From Chryseobacterium sp. JAH (GTDB lineage: Bacteria > Bacteroidota > Bacteroidia > Flavobacteriales > Weeksellaceae), in assembly GCF_001507335.1 (NCBI RefSeq), contig NZ_LMAH01000002.1, forward strand, positions 1 through 64,000: 64,000 nt of DNA, read 5' to 3'. The translations under genes were made by a program, and so were the position numbers. The notes under the pieces were generated by a model that saw only the letters and a list, made by a program, of their open reading frames with translations, was not told the origin of the DNA and ran no database searches. Shown here one piece after another: positions 35,481 through 46,100 of this stretch; positions within the stretch are counted from its first letter, which is position 1; the number at the start of each line of letters is the position of its first letter.

Positions 35481-35933
35481 ATGTACGCTAAGTGTATGGT
35501 GCTTTTTTGTCTTTTTGGACTTTCTGCACTTTTATCTGCACAGTCTGCAGACCAAAATCGCATCAATATCAGAATTTTTCCTTCTCAGGTCTTATCAATT
35601 ACTACTGCAAAAGATTTACAAAATACACATCATATTAATACAATAAAACAAGCAATTAAAGAAAAGGAATTATTGGCATCCAACTTATACGGTTACCAGA
35701 TCAAATTACTGAACGAGAGCCAATTTTCCACAAAAAATATTGATACAACCAAAGTAATTGAAAGTAAAGCAAATTGTAATTCTCAGTCCACACTTATCTA
35801 TTCCAAATATTCTTCAGGAATAAATCAAAAAATCTCTACTTCGCATATTATTAACTCGCAGAAGGAAGCTGTTAACAAATGCTTCACATCTCAAAGCGAA
35901 AAAATGCTTGTTTATCTGATCATTACACAATAA
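35481..35933 (+). CDS. Divergent pilin-like secreted subunit, locus 2
   Basis: This 150-aa secreted protein (signal about 1-20, ending LLSA) has the same strand order as the pilin at 36235: NRINIRIFPSQVLSI matches VTLNVKLKPIQTLVV, LYGYQIKLLNES matches TGGFQVKVKSSS, and the end KMLVYLIITQ matches TELTYTIVSQ. The middle is more helical and basic. Cys99 and Cys134 could form a disulfide, which the other subunits lack. It lies 301 bp upstream of the pilin and is transcribed in the same direction. A minor subunit or assembly initiator is my inference; sequence similarity is weak. Confidence 0.5.
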   Translation: MYAKCMVLFCLFGLSALLSAQSADQNRINIRIFPSQVLSITTAKDLQNTHHINTIKQAIKEKELLASNLYGYQIKLLNESQFSTKNIDTTKVIESKANCNSQSTLIYSKYSSGINQKISTSHIINSQKEAVNKCFTSQSEKMLVYLIITQ

Positions 35934-36234
35934 CTAATTAAAAAATTATTAATTTTCTGTTATGAGATAGATAACAGTAAGTAGGATGAATAATTTCACA
36001 CTTAATTACATAATCTGTATATGATTATAATATTCCGCAAATAAAATAAAAAAATTGTAATTATATTTAAACATATAATCTTATGTTTAAATTTATAAAA
36101 ATTCAATAAAAACTGGTTTTTAATACAAATTCGTTAATTTTTACAAAAGTTTTGTCGTTTTTCACAATTCGTAAGCGATAACATCGTCTTATCTTTGCAA
36201 CCGAAACTTCAAAACAATATAACAATAACTTTTA
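35934..36234. other. AT-rich promoter region of pilus locus 2
   Basis: This 301-bp gap is highly AT-rich and has no gene. It holds the -7 box at 36190 and presumably the control region of the pilin operon. Confidence 0.5.
36190..36197 (+). promoter_or_regulatory. -7 box TATCTTTG of pilus locus 2
   Basis: A perfect TAnnTTTG match 37 nt before the pilin start, giving a leader of about 31 nt. There is no TTG at the -33 spacing, so expression may need an activator. Confidence 0.65.
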
Positions 36235-36756
36235 ATGAAAAAACTCATTATTACATCAATAGCAATATTAGGTGTAGGAACCCTCAGTGCACAAAACGTT
36301 ACACTTAACGTAAAATTGAAACCGATTCAGACATTAGTTGTAAACAACGCACAAAAAATCGTAAACCTAGATTATATTACCAAAGATGACTATGCAAACG
36401 GAGTAAGCTCTATGAATGCAGATCATTTAAACATCTTCAGTACAGGTGGTTTTCAGGTTAAAGTAAAAAGCTCAAGTGCTGCATTGCAAAACGGAGGAAA
36501 AAACATTCAGGCAAATACAATTCAGATCAAAGCAACTGCAGGTTCTGAAGCTGTAAATGGTGCACAATATGCTCAAAACGTTCAGCTTTCAGCTAACGAA
36601 ACTATGTTGGTAAGTTCTTCAAACGGAGGTATAGACAAAAAAATTAGCATTGAGTACAAAGGTGCTGGTGCAAATGCTTACCTAAACAATTATATTGCAG
36701 GACAGGATCCTACAGTATATACTACTGAACTGACTTACACTATTGTATCTCAATAA
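36235..36756 (+). CDS. Pilin-like major subunit, locus 2
   Basis: This 173-aa protein has a signal peptide (1-20, ending TLSAQ) and a single all-beta domain of 153 residues. Landmarks are VNLDYITKDDYANG (43-56), GGFQVKVKSS (71-80), NTIQIKATAGSE (95-105) and a C-terminal alternating strand TELTYTIVSQ. It aligns with the partial protein at 1-429 and with the C-terminal domains of both tip proteins. It lacks a lipobox and is therefore unlike FimA/Mfa1 type V pilins. It is first in the chaperone-tip-usher operon and has its own -7 box. The most likely role is the repeated rod subunit. Confidence 0.7.
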   Translation: MKKLIITSIAILGVGTLSAQNVTLNVKLKPIQTLVVNNAQKIVNLDYITKDDYANGVSSMNADHLNIFSTGGFQVKVKSSSAALQNGGKNIQANTIQIKATAGSEAVNGAQYAQNVQLSANETMLVSSSNGGIDKKISIEYKGAGANAYLNNYIAGQDPTVYTTELTYTIVSQ

Positions 36757-36783
36757 GATTCCGGAAAATCTTGATAAATAAAA

Positions 36784-36812
36784 GAAGTGTTGCAGTTTTT
36801 GCAGCACTTCTC
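36784..36812 (+). promoter_or_regulatory. Stem-loop between pilin and chaperone genes
   Basis: AGAAGTGTTGC pairs with GCAGCACTTCT (one G-T pair) around a 7-nt loop. No U-run follows directly, so it is more likely an mRNA 3'-end stabiliser or partial terminator that raises pilin output over the downstream genes. Confidence 0.55.
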
Positions 36813-36831
36813 TTTGATTACATACTTCTTC

Positions 36832-37629
36832 ATGAAAAATATATTTCAGCTATTCTGTCTTTTCTTTTTTGTATTCATCTTCAATTCAAAAGCACAAACC
36901 GGAATATCAGTCTCTCCACCCAGACTTTATTTTGAATCAGCAGCCGGTATCAGTAATACCGAAAAAATAACCGTGACTAATGTAAGTGCAAAAAACAGTC
37001 TTGATCTTGCGGTAAGTCTTGGCGACTGGGAATATGACCTGAAAGGAGAAAACCAAATGCATCCGGCAAACTCACTTCCTAGTTCTTGCGCAGGATGGAT
37101 CACCATTAAAAAAGAAGATACTTATTTTTCATTAGCACCCGGAGAAAGACGTGATATTGAAATGACAATCACCTCACCTACTCTTCCAAAAGAAAATTTA
37201 GCTTCCCATACAGCGCTATTGTATGTGAGTCAAATGAATCCAGTTGATGATTTAGACAGCGAAGGAGCCAATATAAAAGTAAGCATACGTTCAGGAATTA
37301 AAATTTTCCATAAAAAACCGGAAGCAAAAAAGAAAAAAATTGAAATAACAGATTTAAAATTTGATGCAGCACAAAAAACGCTGACCTTAAACTTTGAAAA
37401 TCAGGCAGAAATATGGGTCGATGGTAAAGTAACTGCCGACATTCTGAATGCAGGTAATGGCAAGAAAACAACTTTAGATCCTATAATATTTTATACAATG
37501 CCCGGAAATAAAAGAGAAATATCGCTTCCAACTACTCTCGAGAAAGGCAAATACACAGCGACTGTAATAATAGATTACGGAGATGCAGAAAATTTAGAAA
37601 TGGGTGAATTAAATTTTAGTTATGAATAA
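36832..37629 (+). CDS. PapD-like periplasmic chaperone, locus 2
   Basis: The frame extends back to 36787, but the signal peptide starts at ATG 36832, giving 265 aa, almost the length of its paralogue at 510. The signal ends NSKAQ (22), and the mature protein begins TGISVSPPRLYF, with the PapD-type Arg. The strand SGIKIFHKKP aligns with IKLFYRP of PapD and keeps the Lys (Lys157), unlike the locus 1 chaperone. Two Ig-like domains follow in order. Its last 8 nt overlap the start of the tip gene, so translation is coupled. It should bind and deliver subunits to the usher. Confidence 0.77.
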   Translation: MKNIFQLFCLFFFVFIFNSKAQTGISVSPPRLYFESAAGISNTEKITVTNVSAKNSLDLAVSLGDWEYDLKGENQMHPANSLPSSCAGWITIKKEDTYFSLAPGERRDIEMTITSPTLPKENLASHTALLYVSQMNPVDDLDSEGANIKVSIRSGIKIFHKKPEAKKKKIEITDLKFDAAQKTLTLNFENQAEIWVDGKVTADILNAGNGKKTTLDPIIFYTMPGNKREISLPTTLEKGKYTATVIIDYGDAENLEMGELNFSYE

Positions 37630-38656
37630 AAAGTTCATCTTTTTTATGATGTTGTTTTTTCTTGGCGGTCAATCATATTCTCAATTATCATTTTCATCCT
37701 GGACTAACAGTTATCTTCAAATCAATTCTTATCAGGGAAACACAAATCCTGATGCATACACGGTGACATTTGCAGGAAACGGGAATTTCAATATTCCTAA
37801 CTGGAGATTGTCAGCACGTCTGAAAAGTGCAATTACCGCAGATAGCGGATCGTATATTTTTCCTGCTGATAAAATATCTTTCCAACCTGTTTCTACAACA
37901 GGTCAGGCTCATCCCAATCCTGTTCCAACGATATCCGAAATAGGAATTTCACCCAACACAATTGTAACGCAAGGTGCAGATTTTTTATTAATTCCACAAT
38001 CCAATGCTCCTTTATATAACCAACCGAGTCAGCCAAACGGGTATTATAATTTACAGATAAAATTCAGCATTATTGTTGCCGGTGGAGCTTACCTTGGAAC
38101 TTATCCTGCCTGGACCACTTTCACAGCCCCAATAGAATTTACCGCTTACGACCAAAACAATATGATCATCGGAAAAATGAATCATCAGTTTCAATTTCAT
38201 ATCGGCGCACTTACCGGAACACCGCCTACCAGCACAGAACTTTCCTTAAAAATAAATGGAGATGCGAATAACGGTCTTTTGGAATTCAGCAGTATGCAGG
38301 ATTATAAGAACGGCAAAAGTGTTACTTATCCTAATGCACTTACTGTAAAAGCAAATACAAATTTTCAGCTAACGGTGAAAGCCATCCAAAATAATTTTAC
38401 ATCTGCGAGCGGAAAAACAATTCCCGTCAGCAATGTTCAGATGAATTTGCTGCCGACAATGCAAAATTCAGGTTCATCATTCAATACTGTTTTCCTGAAT
38501 ACAGCTTCACAAATTATTGCAAAAGGTTCTTCAACACAGGGAGCAAATTTGAACTATACAATCAAATATTTCACAAAACCCAATGACGAATATTTTATCA
38601 ATGCAAAACCCGATGAATATTCTGCTACTTTACAATATGAGATAACTCCCCAATAA
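37622..38656 (+). CDS. Two-domain tip/adhesin-like subunit, locus 2
   Basis: This 344-aa secreted protein (signal about 1-21, ending SYSQ) has a unique N-domain (22-200) and a C-terminal pilin-like domain (about 206-344): LLEFSSMQDYKNGKSV, NFQLTVKAIQNN, and the final strand YSATLQYEITPQ. The pilin domain is nearly the same size as that of the locus 1 tip protein, but the N-domains of the two tips look unrelated, as expected for adhesins with different ligands. It overlaps the chaperone by 8 nt and the usher-like gene by 1 nt. Confidence 0.6.
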   Translation: MNKKFIFFMMLFFLGGQSYSQLSFSSWTNSYLQINSYQGNTNPDAYTVTFAGNGNFNIPNWRLSARLKSAITADSGSYIFPADKISFQPVSTTGQAHPNPVPTISEIGISPNTIVTQGADFLLIPQSNAPLYNQPSQPNGYYNLQIKFSIIVAGGAYLGTYPAWTTFTAPIEFTAYDQNNMIIGKMNHQFQFHIGALTGTPPTSTELSLKINGDANNGLLEFSSMQDYKNGKSVTYPNALTVKANTNFQLTVKAIQNNFTSASGKTIPVSNVQMNLLPTMQNSGSSFNTVFLNTASQIIAKGSSTQGANLNYTIKYFTKPNDEYFINAKPDEYSATLQYEITPQ

Positions 38657-41466
38657 TGTTATCAGTTTTTAGTCAAAATTCAATAAAAAACTTCGCGAAT
38701 TGTCTGTTATTAATATGTTCGCTCTTTTTGTCGGCTCAAAACAAAACAGAAAATATCCTGTTTGATATTCACGAAAAATCATACAATGCAGAATCTAAAA
38801 TTCTTGACCTTGTAATAGTTGTAGACAACAACAGCAATGAAAATATTAAAGGTAAAATTAAAATAACGACCCCTACAGGATTCAAATCAATTTTAGGACA
38901 GGAAATCATTGTTGATCTTCAAAAAAATGAAAAAAGGTTTATTTCGCTTAAATTTTTTGTTGGAAACAATGCAGATGCAGGAGATGCTCATATCAATCTT
39001 ACTTTAATAGATGGGTTCAATCAGAAAATTGGCGAGAAAACGGTCATTCACCAAGTACAGGAAAGCAGTATTTTACAGATGACTGCCGAAACTCCACAGA
39101 TTTTCAGAGACAACAACCGTGATTCTTTAAAGATCAGAATCAAAGTTTCCAACAAAGGAAACAGAAAGCTGCAAACGACTTTGGTTTTTAAAATTCCTGA
39201 TTACAGTGACAGCAATCATTTTATCGAACAACACGGAACACTTCGCCCACAACAGGATTCAACATTTACTTTCAGTTTTTTGCCATCGAAAGAACTTCTC
39301 AAGAAAAATAATTTCACTGTCAACGTTACCGGATTTAAAGATCCTGACAAAGAAATATTCGGAAACACCAGAATTTCTGTACAAAGTATTTCACATACAC
39401 AAAAGTTTCAGGACGAGCAGCAAAACGGATTTTCGAGTACAACAAGAAATTCGATCACATCAAGTTACAGAAGAGTTGGGAGTGATCTCGATATGTATCA
39501 GATTTTAGGAAGTGGCGGCTTTAATGTGGCTTCAGGATACGTTTTCATTAGTGGAAATATGTTTATGATGAATTCACAGACAGATCCTGTCATCAACAAC
39601 ACCTACATTTCTTACCGCCGGGAAAAAAGTGAATTTACCCTTGGGAACATCAGTAAGCTTCTTGAACTTTCACTTTTCGGAAGAGGTGTAGAATACAGCT
39701 TTCTGAATTCAGCAAAAGACAAGAAACTTGAAGTTGGTTTTATTGAGCAGAGTTTCAGCTTATTGGAAAGAAACTCGTTTTTTAAAAACGGATATGGCTT
39801 TTATGTGAAAGGGATTCTTAATCCTTACAATTTCTCTAACAATCTGTCGTCAATTTACATATTTAAAAATGATCCATACGAAAAAGCAAAACACCATTTA
39901 ATAGGAACCGAATTCGCTCACAACTTCAATAATCTTTGGCAAACCTCATCAAAATTGTACGGAGGAATCAGCATCTATGATCAGAATGGAATAACAAAAC
40001 CTTCTGTTGCATTTGAATCTCAATATTCAGGAATTATAAAAGAACTGAATCTCAATGGAAATATTTTCTACAGCTCAGATTATTATCCCGGAAACCGAAG
40101 AGGAAGTTTGCAGATACAGCAAAATATTAATTTGACGGTATTCAAAAAGCACTATGCTTTTGCAAATATTTTTTATTCGAATTATTCCCCTAAATATTAT
40201 TTTTATCAAACTCAGCTTTCGTCAGATAATGTAAAAATGGAGACGGGACTGAATTTTGCTAAAACAGGATCATTTGGCTATTCTTTTGCGTATCAGTATC
40301 AACTTGAAAGGTCAAACTCTTATAACACTTTTCTGCCAAAATTTCAAAAAAATGATTTATCAATTCAAGCGCATAGAATTGTAGAAACTACGAATTGGAT
40401 GAGTGTCAACAAAAAACATTCTGCTGTTTTGGCTTTGGATCTTGGTTTTGCACAATATCCAGATGAAGAAAGCCAAAATTTTCAGGGGAAAATAAATTTT
40501 AATTACAATTACCGGAGAATAAATTTTACTTCTCAATATCAAATCGGAAGCTATTATTTATCTGAATACGCTTTCTCACAACTCGTAGATAAAAACGAAA
40601 AGTACAAAAAGCTGAATACATCCCTTTATTACAGCAGTACTGCATTCAAAGAAAAACTAAGCATCACATCCGGACTTTCTTATACGGATGATAATATCTA
40701 CGGAAAATCGCCTTCAGCATTTTGCAATCTGAAATGGCATGCAAGACTGTATGATTTCTTTGTAAATTCATCTTTGTACAATTATTCTTCAGCAAACATG
40801 AGAAATAATATATTCACCATCGAAGCGGGGGTTACCTTAAATTTACAGAAAGCCACTTTAAGCACAAATAAAAAATCAGACTTATATGCTTTTGCTTTCT
40901 ATGACAACAACAATAATAATATATTTGATACAGACGAAGAGACTGCTTCAAATTACCTGATCAACATCAATAATATAGCATTTAAAACTGATGCTGAAGG
41001 AAAAATTTTATACAAAAATGTACCTTTTGGAAAATACCATTTAAAGCAGTCCATTCAGGAAGGATGGTACTATGATGATCAAATGTTGGATATCAGTCAA
41101 TACAAGCTTGAAATCGGTATTCCATTGCATCAGAACGGTACTGTTGCAGGTCATATCCAATATCAATTTGACAGCAAAATAGCTGTCGATTTTAACCCTA
41201 GAGCTAATGGAATAACATTTAGTATTTTCCGTAATGACACTTTAGTTGAAACGGTATCTACAGATGACAACGGACAGTTTATGCTTTTCCTCCCGGTAGG
41301 AAATTATTCCGTTTCAATCAATACAAATTCGCTTCCACAAAACACCTTCTGCGATACACAACGTACTTCCTTTTCAGTAAAAGCAGGTGAGCTCTACGTT
41401 CTTCCTGAGTTTCTGATCAAAGTGAAAGAAAAGAAAATACATTCGAAGAAATTTGGTAAGCAATAA
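38656..41466 (+). CDS. Usher-like outer-membrane beta-barrel, locus 2
   Basis: This 936-aa protein has a signal peptide (about 1-28, ending FLSAQ), N-terminal Ig-like segments (29-250), a barrel-like region of alternating strands (about 260-735) and C-terminal beta domains from about 742, with the acidic repeat FYDNNNNNIFDTDEE and a plug-like KTDAEGKILYKNVPFGKY. The layout, length and C-terminal boundary match the usher-like protein at 1320. It starts inside the stop codon of the tip gene (TAATG). It is the last gene of the operon. Usher function is inferred; an alternative is a surface-layer export barrel unrelated to FimD. Confidence 0.6.
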   Translation: MLSVFSQNSIKNFANCLLLICSLFLSAQNKTENILFDIHEKSYNAESKILDLVIVVDNNSNENIKGKIKITTPTGFKSILGQEIIVDLQKNEKRFISLKFFVGNNADAGDAHINLTLIDGFNQKIGEKTVIHQVQESSILQMTAETPQIFRDNNRDSLKIRIKVSNKGNRKLQTTLVFKIPDYSDSNHFIEQHGTLRPQQDSTFTFSFLPSKELLKKNNFTVNVTGFKDPDKEIFGNTRISVQSISHTQKFQDEQQNGFSSTTRNSITSSYRRVGSDLDMYQILGSGGFNVASGYVFISGNMFMMNSQTDPVINNTYISYRREKSEFTLGNISKLLELSLFGRGVEYSFLNSAKDKKLEVGFIEQSFSLLERNSFFKNGYGFYVKGILNPYNFSNNLSSIYIFKNDPYEKAKHHLIGTEFAHNFNNLWQTSSKLYGGISIYDQNGITKPSVAFESQYSGIIKELNLNGNIFYSSDYYPGNRRGSLQIQQNINLTVFKKHYAFANIFYSNYSPKYYFYQTQLSSDNVKMETGLNFAKTGSFGYSFAYQYQLERSNSYNTFLPKFQKNDLSIQAHRIVETTNWMSVNKKHSAVLALDLGFAQYPDEESQNFQGKINFNYNYRRINFTSQYQIGSYYLSEYAFSQLVDKNEKYKKLNTSLYYSSTAFKEKLSITSGLSYTDDNIYGKSPSAFCNLKWHARLYDFFVNSSLYNYSSANMRNNIFTIEAGVTLNLQKATLSTNKKSDLYAFAFYDNNNNNIFDTDEETASNYLININNIAFKTDAEGKILYKNVPFGKYHLKQSIQEGWYYDDQMLDISQYKLEIGIPLHQNGTVAGHIQYQFDSKIAVDFNPRANGITFSIFRNDTLVETVSTDDNGQFMLFLPVGNYSVSINTNSLPQNTFCDTQRTSFSVKAGELYVLPEFLIKVKEKKIHSKKFGKQ

Positions 41467-41893
41467 AAGTAAATCAATGCAGATAATCCAGCCTTTTTCA
41501 TCAATACAATTGACATCGAAATAACTTTACACAGTAGTAAAATATAACTTTTTTGTACTAATTGACTCAGTGAGATAAATATAAGATTGCGGGAAATTTG
41601 GAAATCAAACAGCTCAATTTCTCATTTTAGAATCACCATATTCCAATAAATATTTGCTGCAACCAAAATTTTGGGATTCAAACTTCGTTAATCTCTTCCT
41701 TCACAAAATATCACTGACATTGTACATTGTTTATTACTTATTATGGCAACAACAAATAATTTTAAATTTATAATCGTTTTTGATGCGCTGAACTTTGATT
41801 AGTTTTTCAATAGTTTACAAGTATTAAATTCACGTAATAACACGTTTAAATATTAATAATTCAAAATTTAACATTAATTTTGAAAAATAATAT
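41467..41893. other. Gene-free stretch after pilus locus 2
   Basis: AT-rich, no supported gene. Its end carries the inverted repeat and -7 box at 41860-41884. No terminator for the usher gene was found. Confidence 0.5.
41860..41884 (+). promoter_or_regulatory. Inverted repeat overlapping a -7 box before the AraC gene
   Basis: TTCAAAATT and AATTTTGAA form a perfect 9-bp inverted repeat with a 7-nt spacer. The right arm overlaps a consensus -7 box, TAATTTTG (41875-41882). A protein bound here would block RNA polymerase, which suggests repression. Confidence 0.5.
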
Positions 41894-42760
41894 ATGTCCA
41901 CAGTTTTCCTTTCTATGTATAAGATAACAGATCAATTAAAGAAAATAGGATTCAGTATCAATTTAATTGGTGATATCATAAAACGGAACAACTACAAAAA
42001 TCAATTTAACACACATGACTATTTTTGTATACTAATTTTAGAAAATGATTTTGATCTATCTGTTTCAGGAGTGCGCCACAGGATAAAGGGTGGGAACTCA
42101 ATTTACATCGGCCCACAGAAAGAAGTGGAAATTTTTGATGCATGTGAAAAGGACATTTATGTTATAGCATTTTCAGCTGCGTTTTATGACAAAACCTCTA
42201 AAGACAGTATTTTTTTAAATTCTCAGGTATTTTTCAACAGTTATTCGGATATTTTTGTTTCTCCTAATTTTGGCAGCAATACATACAATCAGTTCATCCT
42301 TATCGAAAGACTGATGAAGTTTCAGCTAAAGAAAGAAAGTCTTTACATCTCAGCAGCTCACAACACAATAGAAGGGTTGATTTTAGATGCGTATCTCAAT
42401 ATAGAAAACGATGAATCAGAAAGAGATGAGGGAATAGATTACATCTCCCACGCAAACCAATTCAGAGTCTTGCTACAACGTGACTTCCGTACGGAAAAAA
42501 AGGTTTCCCATTATGCAGATAAGTTAAATATTTCTGTCAGAAGACTGAATGACTGCACTGATCTTGCTTACGGAAAATCTGCCAAACAAATTATCATTGA
42601 AAAGGTAAAGTCAGAATGTGAAAAAGCAATAAAACTATCCAATTTTACGATGTCTGAAATTGCTTATGAACTCGGATTTAATGATGAGGGGAATTTTAGC
42701 AATTTTGTTAAAAAACATATCGGTAAAAATCCTTCCGAGATCAGGGAATTAACGTACTAA
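41894..42760 (+). CDS. AraC-family transcriptional regulator next to pilus locus 2
   Basis: The frame gives 288 aa from ATG 41894. That ATG lies 11 nt after the -7 box; the ATG at 41915 (281 aa) would leave a more usual leader and may be the true start. A cupin-like N-domain (about 30-130) is followed by the AraC domain (about 195-287) with ISVRRLNDCTDLAYGKSAKQ and MSEIAYELGFNDEGNFSNFVKKH. It is 427 bp downstream of the usher-like gene in the same direction and is a candidate regulator of the appendage or of the SusCD operon that follows. Confidence 0.87.
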   Translation: MSTVFLSMYKITDQLKKIGFSINLIGDIIKRNNYKNQFNTHDYFCILILENDFDLSVSGVRHRIKGGNSIYIGPQKEVEIFDACEKDIYVIAFSAAFYDKTSKDSIFLNSQVFFNSYSDIFVSPNFGSNTYNQFILIERLMKFQLKKESLYISAAHNTIEGLILDAYLNIENDESERDEGIDYISHANQFRVLLQRDFRTEKKVSHYADKLNISVRRLNDCTDLAYGKSAKQIIIEKVKSECEKAIKLSNFTMSEIAYELGFNDEGNFSNFVKKHIGKNPSEIRELTY

Positions 42761-43160
42761 AACCTACCCTCCGTCCTAAAATAAAATATGATGAAATACT
42801 ATTCACAAACACATCGTATGATCCTTCATTCAAATTAATCATCACGGGCGTTTAAGTGATATCCGCTTTGTATTCCTATGATTGTACTAACACCCAAAAT
42901 AGAAAGTCCATTTGCTTTAACAATTATGGTCTTTGTGTTCAGCTTACCGTCTAGACTTCAGATTTCCATATCGTCATACTGATGCGTCCTATCAATCTAT
43001 ATATTTTTAATAAAAAACAAAAATTTCTTTAGTTTTCAATCATACTGATTTTTATCAATACGTTAATTTTCCTACTGTTTGCCGATGAAATGATGTTTTT
43101 ATTGTAATAATACATTAAAGTCTAAGTAACATTGCCCTACTAAATTTGCTCTCAAAAAAA
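42761..43160. other. Gene-free stretch before the SusC gene
   Basis: I see no gene, terminator or consensus promoter in these 400 bp. The sequence is AT-rich and should contain the promoter of the SusCD operon, in a form I cannot recognise. Confidence 0.5.
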
Positions 43161-46100
43161 ATGAAGAAAACTTTAGCTACGTTTACGGTGTTATTACTTC
43201 CACTCTATTTAAGTGCACAGGAAACCAATATTACCGGAACTGTAAAATCAGAAGAAGGAACTGTAGTTTCAGGAGTAAACATAACAGACAAAAATACAGG
43301 TACAACTGTAATTTCTGATGAAAACGGAAATTTTACCATTTCTGCCAATCCTAAAGATCTTTTAGAATTTTACTCATCTGATTATTCTTTGTATACCGTT
43401 GAAGTCACCTCCAAAAAAAATTATTCTGTAGTTTTGAAAAGAGTAAATGAAAAACAGATTGAAGGGGTTGTAATTACTGCTTTGGGGATTGAGAAAAAGA
43501 AAGAAAAATTAGGATACTCCACTCAGGAAGTGGGAACCAAACAGTTTGAGTCGATTACTACGCCAAGTATTGGAAATTTATTCTCTGGCCAGGTTGCAGG
43601 TCTGAATGTTTCAAATCCCACAGGAATGCAACAGAAACCCGTTTTCTCTTTGAGAGGAAATACCAATTTGGTTTATGTAATTGACGGGGTAATTGTAGAA
43701 GCTGAAGTTTTTCAAAATTTAGATCCTAATAATATTGACAATATCAATGTGCTAAAGGGTGCACCTGCTTCTGCACTTTACGGCTCGAGAGGTCGGTATG
43801 GAGCTGTTTTAATCACCACAAAAAACGCAAAAAAGCAAGGTTTCTCTGTTGAGTTCTCTCAAAACACAATGATTACCGCAGGCTTTACCAATCTTCCTAA
43901 GACACAAACCGAATATGGAAACGGTTCACAGGGAAAATATGAATTTTGGGACGGTGCTGATGGTGGTGTCAATGACGGAGATATGATTTGGGGACCCAAA
44001 TTTGTTCCTGGTTTAAAAATAGCTCAATGGAACAGTCCGATCCGTGATAAACAAACCGGGCAGATTATTGAATGGTACGGAACTGTGGCGGGAAGTGCTT
44101 ATGATGACAAATCTAGATATGAAAGAGTTCCCATCGACTGGAAATATCATGATAACCTAAAAACCTTCATGAAGCCGGCCATGATCAACAATAATAATTT
44201 TGCGATCAGCTACAAACACAATAAAGATTCTTACCGACTTTCGGGGAATTTCATGAATTACAATGACAGAATTCCTGAAGCGTACTTACAGCGTTACGGA
44301 ATCAACTTTGCCTCAGAAAATCATTTTGGAGAGAAATTTATTTTTGACACTAAATTAAATTTCAACCAAACTTTCACACCGAATGTTCCTAACTACGACT
44401 ACAATCCGAGTGGTCACATGTATACGATTTTAATCTGGATGGGAGGTGATGTTGACGGAAACGCATTAAAGAATCATCTGTGGGTTCCCGGACAGGAAGG
44501 TAAAACCCAAGCTAACTGGAACTACGCTTGGTACAACAACCCATGGTTTGGTGCTGAAAAATATAAAAATCAAAACCGTACAAACATTATCAATGCACAA
44601 ACAGGTTTAGAGTATAAAGCAACAGATGATTTATCGATTAAAGGAAGAGTATCGATTGTTGAAAATCATAACAAACAGGAGATTTTAAGTCCCTATTCAT
44701 ATTTTAATTACAGTGCGCCACGTAATGGAGGATATATTCTCAACGACACCAAAACCTGGAATATGAACTCAGACATCTTGGCAACGTACAAGAAAAAGAT
44801 TTCAGACAATTTCGATTTCAGTGTGAATGCGGGAGCTTCAACTTTTTACTATAAAAATGATATTGATAATGCTTCCACAGATGGTTTGAAGATTCCTGAG
44901 TTATATGATTTAGCAAATTCGACAGGTGCCGTAAAATATTACGATTACCTGAAAGAAAAACTTATCTACTCTACTTACGGAACCATTGATTTTGGTTTGT
45001 ATAACGCATTTTTCATCAACGTATCAGGAAGGAATGACTGGTCTTCTACTCTTCCGAAAGCCAACAGATCGTATTTCTATCCTTCCGCATCATTAAGCAC
45101 AATTGTTTCTAATTTGATTACTATGCCCGAAGCAATTAATCTGTTGAAAGTTTCAGCGTCATGGGCGAAAGTTGCTTACGATTTCCAGCCTTATGCCATT
45201 AGAAATTACTATTTAAACAACAACGGAGTCAGCTTCAACGGAAATCCCACATTTTATTATCCGACAACTTTGAATTACGAAAATTCACTGAAGCCTGAAC
45301 AGACCAAATCGTACGAAATTGGTTTAACAGCAGGCTTGTTTAAAAACAGAATCACTTTGGATGCGACGTATTTCAGAACTTTAGATTATAACAATATTCT
45401 TCAGTTCCCAAGTACTCCATCTTCAGGATTTACTTCTCAAAATGTCAACGGAAACGAATATACAACTAAAGGTTTTGAAGTTTCATTAGGCTTAGTTCCT
45501 GTAAAAACCGGCAATTTCACATGGAGGTCATTAATCAACTGGAGTACATATGAAAAAACTTTAACAGAAATCTATGCGGGAATGCCAAACTACAACAACA
45601 TCAAGTTGGGTGAACGAATGGACAGCTACTACGACGTAACCTGGCAAAAATCTCCGGATGGAAAAGTTATTCTAAACTCTACAACGGGAATGCCTACAAG
45701 AGCAACAACGCCAACCAATCTAGGACATTTCAATCCAGACTGGACATTTGGATTTACCAATACTTTCAAATATAAAAAATTAAGTTTAAACATTGGAATT
45801 GACGGAAGTATTGGCGGTGTCATGCGATCTCAGGTCGTAGAAAAAATGTGGTGGGGCGGTAAACATCCTAACTCAACAGCTTACAGAGATATTGAATATG
45901 CAAATCCGGGAACGTATTATTTTGTTCCGGACGGTGTCAACTACAATGCAGCAACAGGAGCATACACAACACATACTACGCCAATCAGTTTCCAGAGCTG
46001 GGCGCAGAATTACCCTTACCAGGCGAGAGTTACCGAAGACGAAAGCGAACTTTTTGCAAATGTATTCGACAGAACTTTTGTTAAACTTAGGTCAGTCGTT

